Below are positions 17,475 to 28,100 of a stretch of DNA of 64,000 nt, piece after piece. The first letter of the stretch is position 1. Every line of letters begins with the position of its first letter. The notes under the pieces are model-generated. The model made no database searches and was not told the DNA's origin. It saw only the letters and a list, made by a program, of their open reading frames with translations. Source of the DNA: Pseudoxanthomonas sp. J31 (GTDB lineage: Bacteria > Pseudomonadota > Gammaproteobacteria > Xanthomonadales > Xanthomonadaceae); NCBI RefSeq assembly GCF_000510725.1, contig NZ_KI783312.1:73266-137265 (forward strand), given 5' to 3'. The position numbers and the translations under genes are program-made.

Positions 17475-19898
17475 ATGGCGGCCCGTCCGGGCCCGAGGGC
17501 CCGGACGCCTTTTCCCCGCAGCTGCCGCCTGGCCCTCGCCGGCACCGCCCTGATGCCCGGCCCGGTGCTGGCGGCAACGGCGTCCAGCAATACCCCCATC
17601 CTCGCCCTTGGCTGCGTCCTCGCCGGCCTGCTTGCCGGCGTGCTGGCGACCCTCGGCTGGCTGGCCTGGCGCCGCCAGCGCCAGCGCCTGCCGGGACTGC
17701 CGGACGCGACCGCGCTGCTGGAGGCCGTGCCCTGCGTGGCTTTCCTCAAGGATGGCGACGGTCGCTACCTGGCCGTGAACCAGGCCTTCGAAGCCCACTA
17801 CCACTGCCGGCGCGAGGACGTGCTCGGCCGCACCCTGGCCACCTCGCGGCAGGTGCACGGCAAGGACGCGGAGGTGCTGATGCAGGCCGAGAGCCGCCTG
17901 CACCAGTCCGGCGAGCCGGTCGCCTGCGAGATCGACCACAGCGGCCCCGACGCGGCGCGCAAGCTGCGCCTGCGCCTGCACCCGGTGCGCGGCCGCCACG
18001 GCGTCAGCGCGCTGCTGGGCACCCTGGCCGACGTCACCGACCTGTACGAGGCACGCCGCGCCACCGAGGCCGCCACCCATACCGCCGGCACCTTCCTGTC
18101 GCTGGTCAGCCACGAGATCCGCACGCCGATCGCCGGCGCCCTGGGCATCGTCGAACTGCTCGCGCACACCCCGCTCAACCAGGAGCAGGTGCACATGCTG
18201 GGCATGCTCGAGGAATCGGTGGAAAGCCTGCTGGAGATCATGGGCGACATCCTCGATTTCTCCCGCCTGCAGGCCGGCGAGCTGCAGCTGGACCAGGGCA
18301 CGTTCGACCTGCGCGACCTGCTGGACGACGTGGTCGCCGCGGCCGCCGCGCCCGCCGCCGAGAAGGGCCTGCGCCTGCATGCCAGCGCCGACCGCCGCCT
18401 GGCCGCGGCCTACCGCGGCGACGCCGGGCGCCTGCGCCAGGTATTGGCCTACCTGCTGGCCAGCGCAGTGCGCGCCAGCGGCGGCGGCCAGGTGGAGCTG
18501 CAGGCCGAAGTGCTGGCCGATGCCGGCGACGTCCAGCGCCTGCGCCTGTCGGTATCCGACTCCGGCGATGGCGGTGGCGCGCTGCCGATGCCCGCCACCG
18601 GCGCTCCGCGCCGCGATGACACCGCGCGTCCCGGCGGCCTGGCGCTGGGCCTGGCGATCTGCCACCACCTGGTCCGGCTGATGCGCGGCGAACTGCTGCT
18701 GTCGCGGGTCGAGGGCGAAGGCGGGCTGGCCTGCCTGGAACTGGAACTGCCGGTGGAACGCCCGCGCATGCCGCTGCCCGAGCTGAGCGGGCGGGTGGCG
18801 CTGGCCTGCACCCGCGATCCGCGCACCGGCCACGCCCTGGCCCAGGGCCTGGCCGCGCTGGGCCTGCAGCCGCTGGAGGCCACCCCTTCGGGCGTGGAGC
18901 AGCTGCATGCCGGCGATGCCGACCTGTTCCTGGTCGACGCGCCGCTGGTACGCGACGGACGCCTGCCGCCGGGCGTGGCCCATGTCTGCCTGCAGGATCC
19001 GCGCGAGCCGGCAAATGCCCCGGAAGGCTGCGTGGTGCTGCCGGTGGCGCCGCTGCTGTCGCGCAACCTGGAACGCGCCTGCCGCGCCGCGCTGGCGCTG
19101 CCGGAGCCGGAAGCGGCCGGGGTCGCGCCGGTGAGCCGGGCGGCGGTGCGCATCCTGGTTGCCGAGGACCACCCGATCAACCGCGCGGTGATCTCGCGCC
19201 AGCTGCAGCGCCTGGGCTACCCGCACGAGGTGGTCGACGACGGCCGCGCGGCGCTGGAGGCGCTGGCGGCGCGGCACTACGACCTGCTGATCACCGATTG
19301 CCACATGCCGGAAGTGGACGGCTACGCCCTGGTCCGGCAGTTGCGCCAGGACGAGCGCGAGCGCGGCCTGGCGCGGATCCCGGTCATCGCCCTGTCCGCC
19401 AGCGTCCTGCCCGGGCACGTGGGCAAGTGCATGGAGGCCGGGATGGACGATTTCCTGGCCAAGCCGGTGCAGCTGCACGAACTGGAACTGAAGCTGGCGC
19501 GCCACCTGCACGTGGCCCCGGTCCCGGCCGAACCGGCGGCCGAGCCGCAGCCGGCCGTCGGCAGCGCGGCCTACCGCCAGCTGGCGCTGCTGATGGACGC
19601 GTTCGGCTCGGTGCGCCAGGTGCGCGAGATCCTGCACGGGCTGCTGGAAACCTGCCGCGCCGACCTGGAGGCTCTGGACCAGGCGCTCGCGCGCGGCGAC
19701 ACTCGTACCCAGTCCGAACTGCTGCACCGCATTTCCGGATCGCTACGGCTGGTCGGCGAACCGCCCGGGGGAGGCGCCCCGGCGGCGCCGGCCACGCCGG
19801 CCGCGCGGCGCGAAGCGGTGCTTCGCCACGTGCGCTGGCTGGAGGAACTGCTGCAAAGCCTCGGCCCGCCCGGGCCCGCACTCGCGGCGCGCCGCTGA
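17475..19898 (+). CDS. BvgS-like hybrid sensor histidine kinase (PAS-HisKA-HATPase-REC-Hpt)
   Basis: An 807-residue phosphorelay sensor. Order: Ala/Pro-rich signal-like segment ending about residue 33, one transmembrane helix ([20 protein letters not shown]), PAS domain ([20 protein letters not shown]), HisKA with His213 in [13 protein letters not shown], an ATPase domain, a REC domain with phospho-acceptor Asp608 in [13 protein letters not shown], and a C-terminal Hpt-like helix bundle with His751 in LLHRISGSL. The ATPase N-box is degenerate: in [17 protein letters not shown] the conserved Asn residues are Tyr/Ser, while SDSGDGG and [12 protein letters not shown] remain. It lies 32 bp upstream of a NarL-type regulator, its likely partner. 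The start codon is uncertain, since upstream in-frame codons are also open. Confidence 0.85.
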   Translation: MAARPGPRARTPFPRSCRLALAGTALMPGPVLAATASSNTPILALGCVLAGLLAGVLATLGWLAWRRQRQRLPGLPDATALLEAVPCVAFLKDGDGRYLAVNQAFEAHYHCRREDVLGRTLATSRQVHGKDAEVLMQAESRLHQSGEPVACEIDHSGPDAARKLRLRLHPVRGRHGVSALLGTLADVTDLYEARRATEAATHTAGTFLSLVSHEIRTPIAGALGIVELLAHTPLNQEQVHMLGMLEESVESLLEIMGDILDFSRLQAGELQLDQGTFDLRDLLDDVVAAAAAPAAEKGLRLHASADRRLAAAYRGDAGRLRQVLAYLLASAVRASGGGQVELQAEVLADAGDVQRLRLSVSDSGDGGGALPMPATGAPRRDDTARPGGLALGLAICHHLVRLMRGELLLSRVEGEGGLACLELELPVERPRMPLPELSGRVALACTRDPRTGHALAQGLAALGLQPLEATPSGVEQLHAGDADLFLVDAPLVRDGRLPPGVAHVCLQDPREPANAPEGCVVLPVAPLLSRNLERACRAALALPEPEAAGVAPVSRAAVRILVAEDHPINRAVISRQLQRLGYPHEVVDDGRAALEALAARHYDLLITDCHMPEVDGYALVRQLRQDERERGLARIPVIALSASVLPGHVGKCMEAGMDDFLAKPVQLHELELKLARHLHVAPVPAEPAAEPQPAVGSAAYRQLALLMDAFGSVRQVREILHGLLETCRADLEALDQALARGDTRTQSELLHRISGSLRLVGEPPGGGAPAAPATPAARREAVLRHVRWLEELLQSLGPPGPALAARR

Positions 19899-19930
19899 AG
19901 GCGCCACGACCACGGAAAGGTCCGCCCCGA

Positions 19931-20569
19931 ATGAACAAGCTGCGCATCATCCTTGCCGACGACCATCCGGTGGTCCGCGCCGGACTGCGCCTGCTGCTGG
20001 AATCCAGCGCGGGCGCCGAGGTCGTGGCCGAGGCCGGCAGTCCGGGCGCGCTGTTCCAGGCCCTCGGCCAGGCCGAGGCCGACCTGCTGCTGACCGACTT
20101 CATCATGCCCGGCGGCGACGGTGCCGACGGCCTGGCCATGCTCTCGCGCCTGCGCGCGCACTGGCCGCAGCTGCCGGTGGTGGTGCTGACCATGGCCAAC
20201 AACGGCAACGTGCTGCAGGCGATCCTCGGCACCGGGGTGCGCGGCCTGCTGGACAAGTCCGACGCGCTGTCCGAGCTGACCGTGGCGATCAGCGCGGTGG
20301 CCAACGGACGCCGCTACGTCGGCGCCGGCGTGCGCGCCGCCCTGGACGCGCACCTGCGCAGCGACGCCGGCACGACGCCGCTGTCGCGGCGCGAAACCGA
20401 GGTCCTGCGCCTGTTCGCCTCGGGCATGACGGTCTCGGAGATCGCCCGCCACCTCAACCGCAGCGTCAAGACCATCAGCCACCAGAAGGTCGGCGCGATG
20501 AACAAGCTGGGCCTGCACAACGACCTGGAGATCTACGCCTACGCCCGCGAGAACGGCCTGATCCCCTGA
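19931..20569 (+). CDS. NarL/BvgA-family response regulator
   Basis: A 212-residue two-domain transcription factor: receiver with phospho-acceptor Asp56 (DLLLTDFIMPGGDG), conserved Thr and Lys (VVLTMANN, LLDKSDA), and a C-terminal LuxR-type helix-turn-helix (PLSRRETEVLRLFASG, then VSEIARHLNRSVKTISHQK). It is the immediate partner of the upstream BvgS-like hybrid kinase, by analogy with BvgSA, EvgSA or RcsCB. An AAAGG precedes the ATG by about 10 bases. Target genes are not indicated by context. Confidence 0.93.
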   Translation: MNKLRIILADDHPVVRAGLRLLLESSAGAEVVAEAGSPGALFQALGQAEADLLLTDFIMPGGDGADGLAMLSRLRAHWPQLPVVVLTMANNGNVLQAILGTGVRGLLDKSDALSELTVAISAVANGRRYVGAGVRAALDAHLRSDAGTTPLSRRETEVLRLFASGMTVSEIARHLNRSVKTISHQKVGAMNKLGLHNDLEIYAYARENGLIP

Positions 20570-20681
20570 GCCAGGCCCGCGGCACCGCAGCCGTGCGCAC
20601 CACCGCGCCCGGCGTGGCCCCGCGCCCGCCGCGGCCCACGCGCGGACGCTGACGACACCGGATCCGCCCCTCCCCCGGGGC

Positions 20682-21083
20682 ATGCACAGAGCAATGGACA
20701 GCCACATGGACGAATGCTTCCCCGCCCCCGCCTTCGCGCCGCGCAAACATCCTTTGCGAGGATTCGCATGGAACGACGACGCAGTTCCCAGTCATCCTCC
20801 CGCCATGGACACGGACTCGGCCCTTGCACTGCTCGCGTCGCGGCCTCGCCCCCACTCCGTGCCGGCCCCGCCAGGCGTGCCCCCCGTGCACGACTGGGAA
20901 AGCCTGCTTCCGGAAGCGGTCGCGATCGCCTGGAAACGCGACCCTGAAACGATGGGGCACTTGCTGGCGGCGCTGCTGGCACAGCACCTGGCAGGCCACG
21001 GCGAAAGCCTCGATACCACCCTGGACGAACTGCACCTGATGATCGCAATGGAACTGCAGGCACTGGCCGGCTACCCGGACTAG
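20682..21083 (+). CDS. Hypothetical protein, 133 aa
   Basis: I do not recognise this protein. The first 45 residues are low-complexity and Pro/His-rich. From [14 protein letters not shown] the sequence becomes plausible, with a predicted helical C-terminal half ([19 protein letters not shown], then [17 protein letters not shown]). Codon third positions are less GC-rich than in neighbours. Alternative starts exist at 20694, 20706 and 20805 (ATG). It lies between the response regulator and aroK, where many relatives carry pilQ. It may be real and recently acquired, or spurious upstream of 20805. Confidence 0.45.
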   Translation: MHRAMDSHMDECFPAPAFAPRKHPLRGFAWNDDAVPSHPPAMDTDSALALLASRPRPHSVPAPPGVPPVHDWESLLPEAVAIAWKRDPETMGHLLAALLAQHLAGHGESLDTTLDELHLMIAMELQALAGYPD

Positions 21084-21136
21084 CCGCGCGCCTTCGTTTC
21101 AGCCGTGACCGAGCGCCTTTGCTAGCATCGGTCGCC

Positions 21137-21679
21137 ATGAATCCAGCCCCCAACCTCGTGCTCGTCGGCCCGATGGGCGCCGGCAAGTCGTCGATCGGCC
21201 GCCGCCTGGCGGACCGCTTCGGCCTGCAGTTCGTCGACGCCGACAGCTACCTGGAACAGCGCACCGGCGCCAGCATCAGCGCGATCTTCGACCACGTCGG
21301 CGAAGCCGGCTTCCGCGAGCGCGAAAGCGCGGTGCTGGCCGAGCTGCTGGCCGGCAACGGGCTGCTGGTGGCCACCGGCGGCGGCGCGGTGCTCGCCGCC
21401 GGCAACCGCCAGCTGATGCGCGAGCGCGGCTTCGTGGTCTACCTGTGCGCGGGCGTGGAATCGCAGCTCAAGCGGCTGGCGCGCGATCGCAGCCGGCCGC
21501 TGCTGCAGCGCGGCGACCGCGAGCAGGTGCTGCGCGGGCTGGCGGCCGCGCGCGAGCCGCTGTACCGCGAAGTCGCCGACCTGGTGATGGACACCGACGG
21601 CCTCACCGCGGTCGAGGCCGCCACCCGCCTGGCGCTGCGCCTGGCCGAGTCGTGGACCATCAGCGGGGTCGCCGCATGA
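21137..21679 (+). CDS. aroK: Shikimate kinase
   Basis: Phosphorylates shikimate in the fifth step of aromatic amino acid synthesis. The 180-residue protein has Walker [16 protein letters not shown], the shikimate-binding [32 protein letters not shown] and the LID arginine region [10 protein letters not shown] chose ATG MNPAPNL; a TAGCAT hexamer ends eight nucleotides before it. Its stop overlaps the aroB ATG, the classic aroK-aroB pair, but the usual upstream pilQ is absent. Confidence 0.96.
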   Translation: MNPAPNLVLVGPMGAGKSSIGRRLADRFGLQFVDADSYLEQRTGASISAIFDHVGEAGFRERESAVLAELLAGNGLLVATGGGAVLAAGNRQLMRERGFVVYLCAGVESQLKRLARDRSRPLLQRGDREQVLRGLAAAREPLYREVADLVMDTDGLTAVEAATRLALRLAESWTISGVAA

Positions 21680-22782
21680 GCGCCGCGCGCACGGTCCAGG
21701 TCGGCGGCAGCCATCCCTACGCGATCAGCATCGGCCCGGGCCTGCTGCAGGACGGCACGGCGCTGGCCACGCACGCGCGCGGCCGCCACGTGCTGCTGGT
21801 CAGCGACAGCCAGGTCGCGCCGCTGTACGCGGCCGGCGTGGAAGCGGCGCTGCGCGCCGCGCGCCCGGAGCTGGCGATCGCCACCCACGTGATCCCGGCC
21901 GGCGAATCGCACAAGACCCTCGCCACGCTCGCCGGCGTGTTCGACGCACTGGCCGCGCTGGGCGCGACCCGCGACGCGGCGGTGTTCGCACTTGGCGGCG
22001 GCGTGGTCGGCGACCTGGCCGGCTTCGCCGCGGCCTGCTGGATGCGCGGCGTGGACTGCGTGCAGCTGCCGACCACCTTGCTGTCGATGGTCGACTCCTC
22101 GGTCGGCGGCAAGACCGCGGTCGACATCCCGCAGGGCAAGAACCTGGTCGGCGCCTTCCATCCGCCGCGCGCGGTGGTGGCCGACACCGCCGCCCTGCGC
22201 ACCCTGCCGCCGCGCGAGCTGCGTGCCGGGCTGGCCGAGGTGGTCAAGTACGGCGCCCTCGGCGACCCGCTGTTCTTCCAGTGGCTGGAAGCGCAGCGCG
22301 ACGCCCTGCTGGCCGGCGACGACCATGCCCTGGCCGAGGCCATCGCCCGCAGCTGCGAGCACAAGGCGGCGATCGTCGAGCGCGATCCGCTGGAGAAGGG
22401 CGAGCGCGCCCTGCTCAACCTGGGCCACACCTTCGGCCATGCGATCGAGGCCGAGCAGGGCTATTCCGGCGGCGGCAGCGCGGCGCTGGTGCACGGCGAG
22501 GCGGTCGCGGTCGGCATGGTGCTGGCCGCGCGCATGTCGGCGGCGCTGGGCCTGGCTCCGGACGAGGACACCGCGCGCCTGGCAAGGCTGCTGGAGGCGC
22601 TGGGCCTGCCGACCCGGATCCCGGCCGGGCTGGAGCCGGAAGCGCTGCTGGCGCGCATGCGCCTGGACAAGAAGAACGTGGCCGGGCGCCTGCGCCTGGT
22701 GCTGTGGCGCGGGATCGGCCGCGCCGAGGTGGTCCCGGAGGTGGACGAGGCCGCGGTCCTGGCCCTGCTGCGGGACGGCTGA
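21676..22782 (+). CDS. aroB: 3-dehydroquinate synthase
   Basis: NAD- and Zn/Co-dependent cyclisation of DAHP to 3-dehydroquinate, second step of the shikimate pathway. The 368-residue enzyme contains [45 protein letters not shown] (Glu metal ligand) and the metal His ligands in [13 protein letters not shown] and [11 protein letters not shown]. Translation is coupled to aroK by ATGA overlap. Paired with 3-deoxy-7-phosphoheptulonate flux elsewhere in the genome. Confidence 0.97.
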   Translation: MSAARTVQVGGSHPYAISIGPGLLQDGTALATHARGRHVLLVSDSQVAPLYAAGVEAALRAARPELAIATHVIPAGESHKTLATLAGVFDALAALGATRDAAVFALGGGVVGDLAGFAAACWMRGVDCVQLPTTLLSMVDSSVGGKTAVDIPQGKNLVGAFHPPRAVVADTAALRTLPPRELRAGLAEVVKYGALGDPLFFQWLEAQRDALLAGDDHALAEAIARSCEHKAAIVERDPLEKGERALLNLGHTFGHAIEAEQGYSGGGSAALVHGEAVAVGMVLAARMSAALGLAPDEDTARLARLLEALGLPTRIPAGLEPEALLARMRLDKKNVAGRLRLVLWRGIGRAEVVPEVDEAAVLALLRDG

Positions 22783-22839
22783 GGCCGGCTGCCGGGCCTT
22801 GCGCGGACGCCGGCCCGGCACCGGCTACAATCCGGTCCC

Positions 22840-23100
22840 ATGCGCATCCTCCTGCAGCAGCGCCCGGCGCCGGGCGAAGCCCCCCGTTACCTGCAGCTGA
22901 CCCTGCAGCCGGACCTGTTCGGCGGCTGGGAACTGCTGCGCGAAAGCGGCCAGATCGGCGGCAAGTCGCAACTGCGGCGCGAGCAGTACCTGCTCCAGGA
23001 CGAAGCCATCGCCGCCTTCGAGAAGGCCCGCGACGCCCAGATCAAGCGCGGCTTCCAGGTGATGTTCGTCAGCGGCGCCGACGCCCCGCGGCGGGCCTGA
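22840..23100 (+). CDS. WGR-domain protein
   Basis: An 86-residue protein with a WGR-type fold: [20 protein letters not shown], then a Gly/Lys-rich turn ([13 protein letters not shown]) and a helix that ends [16 protein letters not shown] domains occur in PARPs and in small bacterial proteins and are thought to bind nucleic acid or mediate protein contacts. The molecular role here is unknown. A TACAAT hexamer ends eight nucleotides before the ATG. It lies between aroB and hemE and may share a transcript with hemE. Confidence 0.8.
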   Translation: MRILLQQRPAPGEAPRYLQLTLQPDLFGGWELLRESGQIGGKSQLRREQYLLQDEAIAAFEKARDAQIKRGFQVMFVSGADAPRRA

Positions 23101-23135
23101 GCGCGCCTCCCTCCTTCCCGCACCAAGGTTCCGAA

Positions 23136-24209
23136 GTGTCCGAAATCCTCGCCAACGACCGCCTGCTGCGCGCCCTGCGCCGGCAGCCCGTGGACCGCAC
23201 CCCCGTGTGGCTGATGCGCCAGGCCGGCCGCTACCTGCCCGAGTACCGCGCCACCCGCGCCGCCGCCGGCAGCTTCCTGGCCATGGCCAAGACCCCGGAA
23301 CTGGCCTGCGAGGTCACCCTGCAGCCGCTGCGCCGCTTCCCGCTGGACGCGGCGATCCTGTTCTCGGACATCCTCACCGTGCCCGACGCCATGGGCCTGG
23401 GCCTGTACTTCGCCGAGGGCGAGGGCCCGAAGTTCGAGCGGCCGGTGCGCGACGAGGCCGACGTGGCCCGCCTGGCGGTGCCGGACATGGAGACCGAACT
23501 GCGCTACGTGATGGACGCGGTGCGCGTGATCCGCCGCGAGCTTGCCGGCGCGGTGCCGCTGATCGGCTTCTCCGGCAGCCCCTGGACCCTGGCCTGCTAC
23601 ATGGTCGAGGGCGGCGGCAGCGACAACTACGCGAAGATCAAGGCCATGGCCTTCAACCGCCCGGAGCTGCTGCACAAGCTGCTGGGCGTGGTCACCGACG
23701 CGGTCATCGCCTACCTGGCCGCGCAGCGCGCCGCCGGCGCGCAGGCGCTGCAGGTATTCGACACCTGGGGCGGCGTGCTCTCGCCGACGCTGTACCGCCA
23801 GTTCTCCCTGCCCTACCTGCAGCGCATCGCGCGCGAGCTGCAGCGCGGCGTGGGCGAGGACCGCACCCCGCTGATCCTGTTCGGCAAGGGCAACGCGCCA
23901 TACCTGGAGGCGCTGGCCGCCACCGGCACCGACGCGGTGGGCGTGGACTGGCTCGTGGACCTGGGCGAGGCCGCGCGCCGCACCGGCGGCCAGGTCGCGC
24001 TGCAGGGCAACCTCGACCCGGCCACCCTGTACGCCAGTCCGGAGGTCATCGCCCGCGAGGCCGCGCGCGTGCTGGACAGCTATGCCGAGGGCAACGGCGG
24101 CTCGCGCGAGGGCCACGTGTTCAACCTCGGCCATGGCATGTCGCCGGACATGGACCCGGAGCACGTGCTGGCCCTGGTCGAGGCGGTGCACGCGCACAGC
24201 GCACGCTGA
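23136..24209 (+). CDS. hemE: Uroporphyrinogen decarboxylase
   Basis: Decarboxylates the four acetate arms of uroporphyrinogen III to give coproporphyrinogen III in heme synthesis. The 357-residue enzyme begins with the signature [15 protein letters not shown], then [13 protein letters not shown] (catalytic Asp), [29 protein letters not shown] and [12 protein letters not shown]. The start is a GTG ([14 protein letters not shown]) preceded by AAGGT. An upstream ATG is not available before the stop of the WGR gene. Confidence 0.97.
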   Translation: MSEILANDRLLRALRRQPVDRTPVWLMRQAGRYLPEYRATRAAAGSFLAMAKTPELACEVTLQPLRRFPLDAAILFSDILTVPDAMGLGLYFAEGEGPKFERPVRDEADVARLAVPDMETELRYVMDAVRVIRRELAGAVPLIGFSGSPWTLACYMVEGGGSDNYAKIKAMAFNRPELLHKLLGVVTDAVIAYLAAQRAAGAQALQVFDTWGGVLSPTLYRQFSLPYLQRIARELQRGVGEDRTPLILFGKGNAPYLEALAATGTDAVGVDWLVDLGEAARRTGGQVALQGNLDPATLYASPEVIAREAARVLDSYAEGNGGSREGHVFNLGHGMSPDMDPEHVLALVEAVHAHSAR

Positions 24210-24215
24210 CCGGCC

Positions 24216-25151
24216 TCAGCCGGTGCCGCGGCTGCGCAGCCGCGGCCGCCCCAACGACGGCGCCTTGGGCGCAGCGCGGCGGTCGGCCGGCGCCAGGTAC
24301 TCGATCCGGATCTCGCGCAGGTGCGGCGGCACCTGCGGCTCGATCGCCTCCGGCGCGACGCAGCCCGGGTACACGGCCGCGGCCAGTGCGGCGGCCAGCT
24401 CGCCGGCACGCGCCGCTTCCTGGTGCAGGACCTGCGCAGCGTCGACCAGCGCCACCGCGCTCGGCGCCGCGGCTGTGTCGCCGCGATAGCTGGCCAGTAC
24501 CGGCGGCGCTTCCGGATCCGGCAGCACGTCGACCAGCTCCACCCGCTGTGGCAGCCAGCAGGCCCCGGTGCTGCGGATGCGCAGCTGCGCCGACACCTCG
24601 CCCATGAACTCCCGCACCCGCTCCAGCAGCTGCTCCGGCGGCACCCTCGCCGGGGCGCTGGCGCGCGCCTTGACCAGGTAAAGGTTGCGGGCGAACAGCA
24701 ACATCACCGAACCCAGCCGCTGGCGCGGGTATGCCACCGCTACCGCCCGTGCCGGCTCGCGCCCGCGGCCATCCTCGCCGGGCAGTTCGAGCGCCTGCAG
24801 CGCTTCGGCGTGCGCGGGCGAGCCCAGGCTGTGGCCGGCCTGCAGCATCTGCCCACGCTCGTGCGCGGCCAGCTCGTCCAGCCGGTAGGCGGCGGCCGGT
24901 CCGGCCGGGTAGACGTACAGGTCCAGCCAGGAGTCAGCGGACACGTAGCGCACCGAAACCCCCAGCCCCTGGTCCGGGTAGCGGGTTTCCCCGCTCGCCT
25001 TCCATTCCCCGACCTGCAGCGGGTAGAGCACCCGGGTCTGGGTGATCAGCCCGCCCAGCAGCGGCGGCGGTGCGCTTTCCGCGGTGGCCGCGCCCGGCGC
25101 CCAGGCCAGCAGCGCCGCCAGCACGCCCCGCGCCGGCCAGCGCCCGCGCAT
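24216..25151 (-). CDS. Secreted protein of unknown function
   Basis: A 311-residue protein with a signal peptide (LAALLAWAPGAATA, predicted cleavage near residue 24). The mature part alternates short beta-strand-like and helical segments, for example VRYVSADSWLDLYVYPAG and QRLGSVMLLFARNLYLVKA, and ends in a basic tail. No family recognised. It starts three bases after the stop of the propeller hybrid kinase on the same strand, so it is probably the second gene of that operon and may be an accessory or output of that sensor. The function is open. Confidence 0.72.
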   Translation of the reverse strand: MRGRWPARGVLAALLAWAPGAATAESAPPPLLGGLITQTRVLYPLQVGEWKASGETRYPDQGLGVSVRYVSADSWLDLYVYPAGPAAAYRLDELAAHERGQMLQAGHSLGSPAHAEALQALELPGEDGRGREPARAVAVAYPRQRLGSVMLLFARNLYLVKARASAPARVPPEQLLERVREFMGEVSAQLRIRSTGACWLPQRVELVDVLPDPEAPPVLASYRGDTAAAPSAVALVDAAQVLHQEAARAGELAAALAAAVYPGCVAPEAIEPQVPPHLREIRIEYLAPADRRAAPKAPSLGRPRLRSRGTG

Positions 25152-25154
25152 TGC

Positions 25155-28100
25155 TCAGGCCTCCGCCGGTTCCGGCAGCACCGCGGCGATCGCCGCGGCC
25201 AGCATCTCGCCGGTCACCGGCTTGCGCAGGAAGCCGTCGAAACCGGCCGCGCGGGCGAGCTGCTCCGCCTCCTCGTCGGTACGCGCGGTCACCGCGACCA
25301 GCGGCGAGGCGAAGCCCTGCGCGCGCAGCTGCCGGGCCAGGGCCATGCCGTTCATGCCCGGCAGGTCCAGGTCCAGGAAGGCCGCGTCGAAGTGCGCCAC
25401 CGCCACGTCCGCCAGCGCCGCCAGGGCATGCGGGGCGTGGGCGACGCGGTGCCCGCGCGCGCGCAGCAGGCTGCATATGACCTCGGCCACGGTGGCGTCG
25501 TCCTCCACCAGCAGCAGGTCCAGCGGCTGCCGGGTCCGTTCCGGGGCCGGCGCCGGCCGTGGCGGGGCCTCCGGCGCCGGCGCGTTCGGCAGCGGCAGCT
25601 GCACCCGGAACGCGGTGCCGCGCCCGGGCGCGCTGTCGACGTCGATCCGACCGCCCATGGCCAGCGCCAGTTCCTTGCAGATCGCCAGGCCCAGGCCGCT
25701 GCCGCCGTAGCGCGCGGCGGTGCGTGCGCCGTCGGCCTGCTCGAAGCGCCGGAACAGGCGTGCCTTCTGCTCCTCGCTCAGGCCCGGGCCGGTGTCGCGG
25801 ACCACGAACACGATGCCTTCCGGCGAGATCCGCCCCAGCTCCAGCACCACCTCGCCGCGGTCGGTGAACTTGACCGCGTTGCCCAGCAGGTTGAGCAGGA
25901 TCTGGCGTACCCGGCCCGGGTCGCCACGCACCGCCGGCGGCATGTCCGGCGCCACCCGCAGGTGGAAGGCCAGGCCGCGCTGCTCGGCCACCGGCGCCAT
26001 CAGCCCGCCGACCTCGGCGGCCAGCGCGTGCGGATCGAAGTCCTGCGAGTCCAGCTGCAGCTTGCCGGCCTCGATCCGGGCCAGGTCCAGGGCGTCGTTG
26101 ACCAGCCGCAGCAGGTGGTCGCCGGCGCGGCGGATGGATTCGACGTAGCTGCGCTGGCGCGCGTCCAGCGGCGTCTCCAGCAGCAGTTCGCTCATGCCCA
26201 GCACGCCGGTCATCGGCGTGCGCACCTCGTGGCTGAGGGTGGCCAGGAACCGGCTCTTGGCCATCGACGCCTGCTCGGCCAGCTCGCGCTTGTGCATGAC
26301 CAGCTGCCACTGGCTGCGTGAACGCACCCGGCGCCGGTACAGCCAGGCGCTGCCGACGATCGCCAGCAGCACCAGCAACAGCGCGCCCAGCAGCGCCCAG
26401 CTGGTGCGCCACCACGGCGGCGCCACCGCGAACCCGAACTCCAGCACTTCCGACCAGCTGCTGTGGTGGCCCAGCGAGGCCTGCAGCTGCAGCCGGTAGC
26501 GGCCCGGCGGCAGCTGCGAGAACAGGCGCGCGCCGCCACGCATCTCCACCCAGTCGCTGTCGTAGCCCAGCAGCCGCGAGCGGTAGCGGTGCGAGCCGGG
26601 GTCGTCGTAGGACAGCAGGCGCAGCACCACTTCCAGGTCGTGGTCGTACGGGCCGAGGGTGAAGCCGCCGGACTGCGGCAGGTCCATCCAGCCCTCGCCG
26701 CTGCGCACGCGCAGGGCGTCGACCACCAGCCGCGGCGACACCGGCGGCGGATCCGGCAGGGTGGTGTCCAGCAGCAGCAGCGAGCCGTCGCCGGTGGAGG
26801 CCACCAGCACGCCGTCCTCGTCGATCGCGATCGCGCGTTCGACGAACTCCTGGCTGGGCAGGCCCTCGCGCACGCCGAACGGGCGCACCCGCGCCGGCTG
26901 CCCGCCGGCCGGCGGGTCCACCCGGAACAGGCCGCGGCGGGTGGCCAGCCACAGCCGCCTGCGCGCGTCCACGCGCATGCCGGTGGCCTCGGTCGCCGGG
27001 ATGCCCTCGGCCACGCCCAGGCGCGCCTGCCGGGTCCAGCGCCCCTGCCGGCGCTGCCACAGCTCCAGCCCGGACAGGCGCTGCAGCCACAGCCGGTCCG
27101 GCCCGTCCAGGACGAAGCCGTAGATGGTTTCCTCCTCGCCCGGCGGGTTCAGCCCCGGCAGCGGCACGAAGGCCTGGGTGCGCGGCTCCCAGCGCAGGAT
27201 CCAGGCGCCCTCGGCGATCCACGGCACGCCTTCCGGGCCGATCGCCACGGCGGAGAAGTCCGCGCTGTCCAGACCCGGGGTGCGGCCTGGGCGCAGCTCG
27301 GCCAGCACCTTGCCCTCCGGGTTGCGTTGCTGCAGGCCGGCGCCGGTGAAGGCCAGCCACAGGGTGCCGTCGGGCGCCTCGAGGATCCATTCCAGCGGAC
27401 CGCGGCCCATCACCGCGTCGACCGGGCTTTGCGCCGTCCACAGCTGCGACGCACTTCCGTCCAGCCGCACCAGGGCGCCGCTGCGCCCCAGCCACAACCG
27501 GCCGCGGCTGTCCTGCAGCGCGCTGCGCACGCTGGCGTGGCTGACCGTGCCGAGGGCGCCGAGGGTCTCGGCGAACTCGGCGCGCGAGGTGTCCAGGCGT
27601 CCGCCGGTACCGGCGTTGCCGGTCAGCCAGACGCCGTCGCCGGCGGCCGACGCCACCACCCGGTAGGCGCCGCCGGCGAAACCCTGCCCCGGCCCCAGCA
27701 CCGCGATGCGGCGCCAGTCGGCGCGCAGGTAGCCCAGGCCCTGGGCCGGCAGGCCCACCCACAGGCCGCCGTCCACGTCGTGCAGCATGGCCTGGATCAC
27801 GCTGTTAGGCCCGGGCACGTCGAAGCCGTGGCCCACCGCCACCGGCTGCCCGCCGCGCGGCACGTGCCACAGCCCGACGGTGGTCGCCACCCAGTAGCCG
27901 CCCTGGCCATCGCCGCTCATCGCGCTGACCGCGCGCCGGCCGCGGAACTCCTCGGCCCATGCCGGGGTGTCCCAGGTGCCGTCGTCGCGCATCCGGTGCA
28001 GGCCGTGCGGGGTACCGATCCAGGTGGCCTGGCCGTCGCGCCACAGCGCGGTGACCGGCGGGAACGGCTCGGGCCCGGGCAGCGGCAGGCGCCGCACCCG

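Noticed and set aside
17229-19727. 832-codon open frame antisense to the BvgS-like kinase
   Set aside because: Gln/His/Arg-rich shadow with no recognisable domain; the sense strand has clear PAS, HisKA, REC and Hpt motifs.
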